Source of the DNA: Burkholderiales bacterium
Lineage (GTDB): Bacteria > Pseudomonadota > Gammaproteobacteria > Burkholderiales > JACMKV01
Length of the DNA: 11,163 nucleotides
Direction: 5' to 3'
Assembly: GCA_014379915.1 (NCBI GenBank)
Contig: JACMKV010000219.1
Span: 1-11,163 of the forward strand
In this document: positions 6,938 through 11,163 of the stretch, in pieces
Layout: the number at the start of each line of letters is the position of its first letter
How positions within the stretch are numbered: the first letter of the stretch is position 1
The notes under the pieces: generated by a model
Database searches by the model: none
Told to the model about the DNA's origin: nothing
The model's input: the letters and a program-made list of their open reading frames with translations, nothing else
Position numbers and translations under genes: made by a program

Positions 6938-7345
6938 ATGGAAATCCGGGAAGGTTACTTGTACCCGCTGCTTGTGCTCGGCGCGTTATCGTTCGTCGCG
7001 CTGAGCATTGCCGGTATTGTCGAGATTCTGCAGTATTCGCCCGATAAAACGGTGCCCGACGCCTACAAGCAACCTTTGGTGACATGCGCGGAATGCGGCG
7101 TGGTCGAGGCCGTGCAGCAGCCGGGCAATCCGGCAGGGGCGTTGCCGATCGGGATCGGCGAGAGCGCGACGGCCCAGGGTGCGTCGGCTTCCGTCGTAGA
7201 CGATTCCAGGGTTTCCAGCGGATATGCCATACGCTTGCGTATGAATAACGGGGCCACCGAGGTACTCTATCGCAGACTGAAGCCGCAGTTCGATATCGGC
7301 GACCGGGTAAAATTGGTCAACGACACGATGGTCGCGCTTGACTGA
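6938..7345 (+). CDS. Small membrane-anchored protein with CxxC, related to glycine-zipper (SlyB-like) envelope proteins
   Basis: A 135-residue protein of unproven function. A single N-terminal transmembrane helix (about 9-31, no lipobox) should leave the rest in the periplasm. TCAECGVVEAV (49-59) contains a CxxC (C50, C53). An Ala/Gly/Ser-rich linker follows (60-94), then GYAIRLRMNNGATEVLYRRLKPQFDIGDRVKLV (95-127). From memory, the CxxCGVVE piece and the terminal YxIRxRMxxG...GDRVKL piece flank the glycine zipper of SlyB-like 2TM proteins in betaproteobacteria. Here the zipper itself is absent. The ATG is preceded by eight T residues and no clear Shine-Dalgarno sequence; in-frame stop TGA at 6920 limits alternatives. 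It lies directly behind the sigma-54 promoter and 13 bases before the lipoprotein gene. Real gene: likely; family link: moderate. Confidence 0.75.
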   Translation: MEIREGYLYPLLVLGALSFVALSIAGIVEILQYSPDKTVPDAYKQPLVTCAECGVVEAVQQPGNPAGALPIGIGESATAQGASASVVDDSRVSSGYAIRLRMNNGATEVLYRRLKPQFDIGDRVKLVNDTMVALD

Positions 7346-7358
7346 GGCCACGAAGAAT

Positions 7359-7637
7359 ATGGACCGCACACTGAAAAATCTATTGGCCGCTGTCCTCCTG
7401 GCGACGCTAACGGCTTGCGCAGCAACACAGCGCGCGCCGACGACGCCGGCCAGACCGGCGACCGCCAAAACGCCCGGTGTGAATCTGTCGGGTTACCCGC
7501 CTTCATTCCGCGATGGCTATGCCGATGGCTGCAATGCGGCCAAAAGCGGGCGCAGCACGCGTGACGAAGCGCGCTTCAAGTCCGACCCGCAATTCGCTCA
7601 AGGCTGGCGGGACGGCTTCGGCATCTGCGGCCGCTGA
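7359..7637 (+). CDS. Small outer-membrane lipoprotein with two RDG[YF] motifs
   Basis: A 92-residue predicted lipoprotein of unknown function. MDRTLKNLLAAVLLATLTAC is a type II signal with lipobox LTAC and lipidated Cys20; Ala at +2 favours outer-membrane sorting. A Pro/Thr/Ala-rich linker (21-40) leads to a compact domain with two related motifs, FRDGYADGC (50-58) and WRDGFGIC (83-90), each ending in Cys, so C58 and C90 could pair. A TTG at 7338 in the same frame overlaps the preceding stop, but the ATG at 7359 gives a normal signal peptide and is preferred. It follows the 6938 gene by 13 bases, so the pair is probably one transcript from the sigma-54 promoter. It converges with spoT, 80 bases away. 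Similar small proteins are common in proteobacteria as hypotheticals. Confidence 0.78.
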   Translation: MDRTLKNLLAAVLLATLTACAATQRAPTTPARPATAKTPGVNLSGYPPSFRDGYADGCNAAKSGRSTRDEARFKSDPQFAQGWRDGFGICGR

Positions 7638-7717
7638 TTGTGCGAACAGAGAACGGCGAGCAGCGAACTCTGAAAGCACTTCCTGTTGCCGTTGACTGTT
7701 CACCGCTCACTGGCTAA

Positions 7718-9829
7718 TCACCCCTTGGCCCGGGTAATTCGCACCACCTCCTGAATCCGTCGCAAGCTGCGCATGAGCTGCGCCAGATGTATCCTGTCTC
7801 GAACCTGCAGCGTGAAGTTCATCGTGGTGTAGGCGCTCGTTTCGCCATCTTCCATACTCACGTTGTGGATGTTGGAACCGGCCTCGGCGATAGTGCCCGC
7901 AACCCGCGCCAATACGCCCTGCTGATTTGCGACCACCAGCTTGATGCTGACGTCGAACAACCTGTGCGTCTCGTTATCCCATTCGACGTCCAGCCATTTA
8001 TCCGGATCGCCGCGCGATTTGGCGATGATCGGGCAATCATGGGTATGGATGATCATGCCCTGGCCTTTCTTGATCGAGCCCAGAATCGGATCACCTGGAA
8101 TTGGCCGGCAACAATTGGCGAACTGCACCGCCATGCCTTCCGAGCCGCGGATCAGGACCGCGCCGGGAAAGCGGTTTTCCGTGGGCGCCGCCTCGCTCAG
8201 CGAAAATAGCTGGCGCGCGACCAGCGCTGCGAGCCGCTTGCCGAGCCCTATGTCGGCAAAAATTTCCTGACGCGATTTGACGCCGCAATCGCGCAACAGC
8301 TTGTTCCACAAAATTGACGCCACTTCGGCGACGCTCGACTTTAACGGTATCAGCGCCTGATTCAGCAGGCGTTCGCCGAGTTGAGCCGATTCTTCATATT
8401 GCACGGTTTTCAGGAAATGCCGGATATGCGAGCGCGCACGACCGGTCACTACATAGTTGAGCCACGCCGGGTTGGGGTTCGCGTTGGACGCCGTGATGAT
8501 TTCCACGCGATCGCCATTGCGGAGTTCGCTGCGCAGCGGCGCCAATTCGTTATTGATTTTGACGGCGACGCAATGGTTGCCGATATCGGTGTGCACGGCG
8601 TAGGCGAAATCGACCGCGGTCGCACCGCGCGGCATCGCCTTGATCGTGCCCTTCGGTGTGAACACATAGACTTCGTCGGGAAATAAATCGACTTTGACGT
8701 GTTCGAGAAATTCGGTCGAATCGCCGCTCTCGGACTGGATTTCGAGAAGATTCTGCAACCATTGATGCGTCTTTTGCTGCAACTGATTCAAGCTTGCGTC
8801 CGTTTTGTATAACCAGTGCGAAGCGACGCCGGCTTCGGCTACTTTGTGCATATCGGCGGTGCGGACCTGGAATTCGAGCGGCGCGCCAAATGGCCCGAAC
8901 AGCGTGGTATGCAACGATTGATAACCATTGGCTTTCGGGATCGCGATGTAGTCCTTGAATTTCCCCGGAATCGGTTTGTAAAGACCATGCAGGGCGCCGA
9001 GCGCCAAATAACACGAGGCCGCATCGTTGACGATGATGCGGAAGCCGTAGATGTCGAGCACGTTGGCGAAGCTCAAGGCTTTTTCGAGCATCTTCCGGTA
9101 AATGCTGTGCACATATTTTTCACGGCCGGTGACGACCGCTTCGATGCCGGCGTCGCGCAGCTTCTTCTTTACCGCCTTTTGGATTTTGCCAACGACTTCG
9201 CGCCGGTTGCCGCGCGCCGCCTTGACCGCTTTCGTCAGCACGCGCGCGCGCATCGGATGCATATGACAAAAGCCGAGCTCTTCGAGCTCTTCGTACACGG
9301 CGTTCAGGCCGAGCCGATTGGCGATCGGCGCGTAGATTTCCAGAGTTTCGCGAGCGATGCGGCGCTGTTTTTCCGGCTGCATCGCAGTCAACGTGCGCAT
9401 ATTGTGCAAACGATCGGCCAGCTTGATCAGGATCACGCGAACATCGCGCGCCATGGCCAGCAGCATCTTGCGGAAGTTTTCGGCCTGCGCGTCTTCCGCG
9501 CTCTGGAACTCTATCTTGTCGAGCTTGCTGACGCCATCGACGAGTTCGGCAACGCGCTTACCGAATTTGGCGGAAATCTGTTCCTTGGTGACGGTCGTGT
9601 CTTCAACGACATCGTGCAGCAGTGCGGCTGCGAGCGCTTGCGCATCGAGATGCCACTGCGCGAGGATTTTGGCGACTGCCAGCGGGTGCGAGATGTACGG
9701 ATCGCCGGTCCTGCGGAACTGTCCTTCGTGCGCGGATTCGCTGAACTGGTAAGCGGTTTCGAGCTGAGCGACGTCCTCGGGCTTCAGATAGGCGGACAAC
9801 TCCTTGAACAACAGCACCGCTTCGGACAC
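7718..9829 (-). CDS. spoT: Bifunctional (p)ppGpp synthetase/hydrolase (Rel/SpoT)
   Basis: Cytosolic alarmone enzyme of 703 residues that makes (p)ppGpp from ATP and GDP/GTP and hydrolyses it. The HD hydrolase domain has H48, H72-D73, ED (76-77) and the LADRLHN motif (137-143), so hydrolysis looks intact. The synthetase domain has GREKYVHSIYRKM (235-247), YGFRIIV (261-267), GKFKDYIAIPKANGYQSLHTT (289-309) and EFQVRT (319-324). The KFKD loop is basic, as in bifunctional enzymes, not acidic as in RelA. TGS is at about 386-447, the helical and CC regions follow with QFANCCRPIPGD (569-580), and a C-terminal ACT domain spans about 624-703. The start is GTG at 9827-9829 with GGAG six bases upstream. 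It lies downstream of rpoZ in the usual order, but 257 bases away, across a palindromic repeat. Called relA in some betaproteobacteria. Confidence 0.96.
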   Translation of the reverse strand: MSEAVLLFKELSAYLKPEDVAQLETAYQFSESAHEGQFRRTGDPYISHPLAVAKILAQWHLDAQALAAALLHDVVEDTTVTKEQISAKFGKRVAELVDGVSKLDKIEFQSAEDAQAENFRKMLLAMARDVRVILIKLADRLHNMRTLTAMQPEKQRRIARETLEIYAPIANRLGLNAVYEELEELGFCHMHPMRARVLTKAVKAARGNRREVVGKIQKAVKKKLRDAGIEAVVTGREKYVHSIYRKMLEKALSFANVLDIYGFRIIVNDAASCYLALGALHGLYKPIPGKFKDYIAIPKANGYQSLHTTLFGPFGAPLEFQVRTADMHKVAEAGVASHWLYKTDASLNQLQQKTHQWLQNLLEIQSESGDSTEFLEHVKVDLFPDEVYVFTPKGTIKAMPRGATAVDFAYAVHTDIGNHCVAVKINNELAPLRSELRNGDRVEIITASNANPNPAWLNYVVTGRARSHIRHFLKTVQYEESAQLGERLLNQALIPLKSSVAEVASILWNKLLRDCGVKSRQEIFADIGLGKRLAALVARQLFSLSEAAPTENRFPGAVLIRGSEGMAVQFANCCRPIPGDPILGSIKKGQGMIIHTHDCPIIAKSRGDPDKWLDVEWDNETHRLFDVSIKLVVANQQGVLARVAGTIAEAGSNIHNVSMEDGETSAYTTMNFTLQVRDRIHLAQLMRSLRRIQEVVRITRAKG

Positions 9830-9920
9830 GGTTCACTCCGCTCGACGGTTACCCGCGTGGTGTGCTGGTGTGGTGCGTCTTAAATTAAAGCGCTTATGAG
9901 AATCGACGTTTCGCGCCTTT

Positions 9921-10018
9921 CCCCCCCTTTTGTAAAAGGGGGGCGCGGGGGATTTGACGGCCGTTAAATCCCCCTCGGCCTCCTCGCCAGCTCTCCCCCT
10001 TTTACAAAGGGGGAGAGC
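9921..10018. repeat. Composite palindromic C/G-tract repeat between rpoZ and spoT
   Basis: Three dyads sit in a row within the 257-base gap. The first (9922-9943) is CCCCCCTTTT/AAAAGGGGGG around GT. The second (9947-9974) is a 28-base near-palindrome, GGGGGATTT...AAATCCCCC around ACGGCCGT. The third (9990-10018) is a perfect 13-bp stem, GCTCTCCCCCTTT with its complement, around TAC. The outer two resemble each other in inverted orientation, so the whole can fold as one cruciform or long hairpin. Similar CCCCCTTTT/AAAAGGGGG elements are scattered through many bacterial genomes. There is no T tract after it in the spoT direction, so it is not a canonical terminator. The rest of the gap (9830-9920, 10019-10086) shows only an AT-rich patch near 9881-9888. 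Confidence 0.85.
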
Positions 10019-10086
10019 AAAGCGAGGGGCATAACGCGGTGCCCGATTTCGCCGCCGTTCGCGCATTACTTCGTTGCTACTGACTC

Positions 10087-10293
10087 TCAGGCCTGCCCTT
10101 TATTCAAAATCTCGACGCCGACCTTGCCGAGCGCTATTTCGCGCAACGCAACCACAGTCGGCTTGTCCTTATTGGTTTCCACCATCGGTGTCGCCCCGGT
10201 CGCGATCTGGCGTGCGCGAAAAGTCGCGGCCAGGGTCAGCTCGAATCGGTTCGGAATATAGTGCAAACAGTCGTCGACGGTGATGCGCGCCAT
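10087..10293 (-). CDS. rpoZ: RNA polymerase omega subunit
   Basis: A 68-residue omega subunit, which assists assembly of the beta' subunit into RNA polymerase and contributes to the ppGpp binding site 1 in proteobacteria. MARITVDDCLHYIPNRFELTLAATFRARQI is the conserved N-terminal helix set, followed by the KPTVVALREIALGKVG helix. The length matches the short betaproteobacterial form; E. coli omega has about 90 residues. The ATG (10291-10293) is preceded by AAGGAAAA and lies 20 bases after the gmk stop, so the two are surely cotranscribed. The usual partner spoT follows, but only after an unusually repeat-rich gap. Confidence 0.96.
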   Translation of the reverse strand: MARITVDDCLHYIPNRFELTLAATFRARQIATGATPMVETNKDKPTVVALREIALGKVGVEILNKGQA

Positions 10294-10313
10294 GGTTTTC
10301 CTTGTTTGGTTGG

Positions 10314-10928
10314 CTAGCCTGGTGACTGCAACTCCTTTAGCAACTCGGCGTAGCGCGATAATTGCGGAGCACGTTTCAAACGTTCAGCGCGGATGATCGC
10401 AAGCAGATCCTGCACCGCGCGCTGAAACGCGTCATTCATAATAACATAATCAAAATCAGCGACGTGCGCGATCTCGTTGCGGGCGGCAGCGAGCCGCCGC
10501 GCGATTATGCAGACGTCATCCTGGCCGCGCTGCTGCAAGCGCTCGGCAAGCGCTGCAAGCGATGGCGGCAAGATGAAAACGCTGACAGCAGACGGCACCA
10601 GGCGCCGGACTGCAGCCGCGCCCTGCCAATCGATCTCGAGCACGATATCGCGCCCTGCGGCAACCGAGCGTTCGATCTGGTCGTGAGGCGTGCCGTAACG
10701 ATTGCCATGAACCTCAGCATCCTCGAGGAAGTCGCCGGCTGCCGCCATGCGCTCGAATTCCGCGTCCGCCACAAAAAAATAATCGCGGCCCGCTACTTCG
10801 CCGGGCCGCGGCGGCCGTGTCGTACAAGACACGGAAAGCTGTATTGTCGGCTCCGCGCTGAGTGCTGCCCGCACTACGCTGGTTTTGCCGGCGCCGGAAG
10901 GCGCGCTGACGATAAAAAGACTCGCCAC
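10314..10928 (-). CDS. gmk: Guanylate kinase
   Basis: Cytosolic enzyme that phosphorylates GMP to GDP with ATP, feeding GTP and (p)ppGpp synthesis. Of 204 residues, the P-loop is APSGAGKTS (9-17). The GMP-binding region contains VSCTTRPPRPGE (33-44), GRDYFF (47-52) and NRYGTP (76-81), and LEIDWQGA (97-104) follows. The length is normal. The start is GTG (10926-10928) with AAGGAGGAGG immediately upstream, a very strong but close Shine-Dalgarno sequence; no in-frame ATG fits better, because a TAG-free stretch runs only into the fold-back element and a TGA at 10959-10961. The ribosome binding site abuts a 166-bp inverted-repeat element that separates gmk from yicC. Gene order yicC-gmk-rpoZ-spoT is classical for the group. 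Confidence 0.96.
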   Translation of the reverse strand: MASLFIVSAPSGAGKTSVVRAALSAEPTIQLSVSCTTRPPRPGEVAGRDYFFVADAEFERMAAAGDFLEDAEVHGNRYGTPHDQIERSVAAGRDIVLEIDWQGAAAVRRLVPSAVSVFILPPSLAALAERLQQRGQDDVCIIARRLAAARNEIAHVADFDYVIMNDAFQRAVQDLLAIIRAERLKRAPQLSRYAELLKELQSPG

Positions 10929-10938
10929 CCTCCTCCTT

Positions 10939-11104
10939 AGAGCTTGTCCGTAAATAATTCAGCCCTGCGTTGCCGCCCCAAAGCGATGGCTGCAAGACGC
11001 GAGTCGCCGGCCAATGTCAACATTGGCCAAGGCTCGCAACGCCGCAGACGCGCTTTCGGGCGGCAACCCTTCGGGCCGGGGTCAATTATTCACGGACAAG
11101 CTCT
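10939..11104. mobile_element. 166-bp MITE-like fold-back element between yicC and gmk
   Basis: The ends are 21-bp inverted repeats (10939-10959 and 11084-11104) starting AGAGCTTGTCCGT and matching at 20 of 21 positions. Inside, 10969-10985 and 11051-11067 pair at 16 of 17 positions, and the centre holds GGCCAATGT (11009-11017) and its perfect complement (11020-11028) around CA. The whole element can therefore fold back on itself. It has no open reading frame worth calling and no transposase. One end coincides with the last base of the yicC stop codon, and the other touches the gmk ribosome binding site. No clear target duplication is seen. It could be a nonautonomous transposable element or a REP/BIME-like hairpin; copy number in the genome would decide. 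Confidence 0.75.
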
Positions 11105-11163
11105 CATTCCAGGTTCTGGATTTGCTCCCGCATCTGCTCGATCAGCAGCTTGAGGTCCATCGA
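11104..11163 (-). CDS. yicC: YicC family endoribonuclease, C-terminal end only
   Basis: Only the last 19 codons and the stop (TGA, 11104-11106) are in the window; the gene continues off the right edge. The visible residues SMDLKLLIEQMREQIQNLE match the highly conserved YicC C-terminus (VLIEQMREQIQNIE type). YicC proteins are stress-related proteins more recently described as endoribonucleases. Its place upstream of gmk fits the betaproteobacterial order. The stop codon overlaps the first base of the fold-back element. Confidence 0.85.
   Translation of the reverse strand, partial: SMDLKLLIEQMREQIQNLE

Noticed and set aside
7338..7358. Upstream TTG start for the small lipoprotein, overlapping the previous stop
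   Set aside because: It would add seven polar residues before a signal peptide that is already complete from the ATG at 7359.
7638..7717. Bidirectional terminator between the converging lipoprotein and spoT genes
   Set aside because: The gap has loosely repeated GAACGGCGAGCAGCGAAC and GTTCACCGCTCAC pieces but no stable GC stem with a T tract on either strand.
8816..9883. Long plus-strand open frame (355 codons) antisense to spoT
   Set aside because: It mirrors the spoT codons in a GC-rich gene, has no recognisable motifs, and crosses the spoT start into the repeat gap. It is a shadow frame.
9888..9897. Shared AGCGCTTATG decamer here and at 6931-6940
   Set aside because: AGCGCT is self-complementary and the flanks differ; one copy precedes a start codon and the other is in a gap in opposite gene orientation. 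Likely chance.

Overview
The window looks like a GC-rich betaproteobacterial chromosome segment. Three things point there: the minus-strand order yicC-gmk-rpoZ-(p)ppGpp synthetase/hydrolase, a 68-residue omega subunit (the short betaproteobacterial form), and a GlrK/QseG/GlrR-type set. I cannot place it to genus. Plus-strand genes fill about 1-7637 and minus-strand genes about 7718-11163, so the two blocks converge near 7.64-7.72 kb.

Block 1 (1-3149, plus) is an arsenosugar-type cluster: a family-2 glycosyltransferase cut by the left edge, the radical SAM enzyme ArsS, a second family-2 glycosyltransferase, and a MobA-like (DUF2064) transferase. These families (TIGR04283, TIGR04167, TIGR04282) are known to travel together. 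Gaps of 9 and 26 bases and one 23-base overlap suggest one transcript. Both arsS and the DUF2064 gene carry in-frame tandem duplications, and the first glycosyltransferase has lost a conserved Asp that its paralogue keeps.

Block 2 (3254-6761, plus) encodes a GlrK-like sensor kinase, a QseG-like exported coiled-coil protein and a GlrR-like sigma-54 activator, joined by two ATGA stop/start overlaps. Just downstream (6762-6937) is a well-matched sigma-54 promoter with a possible activator site 80 bases upstream. It points into a two-gene unit (6938-7637) encoding a small membrane-anchored protein and a small lipoprotein. The simplest reading is that GlrR activates this envelope-protein pair. This is the most interesting functional idea in the window, but it is inferred.

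Block 3 (7718-11163, minus) is housekeeping: the last codons of yicC, then gmk, rpoZ and a Rel/SpoT bifunctional alarmone enzyme. Two of its gaps hold repeat DNA: a 166-bp fold-back element with 21-bp terminal inverted repeats exactly between the yicC stop and the gmk ribosome binding site, and a composite C/G-tract palindrome cluster between rpoZ and spoT. I saw no tRNA, rRNA, CRISPR array, transposase gene or convincing intrinsic terminator.
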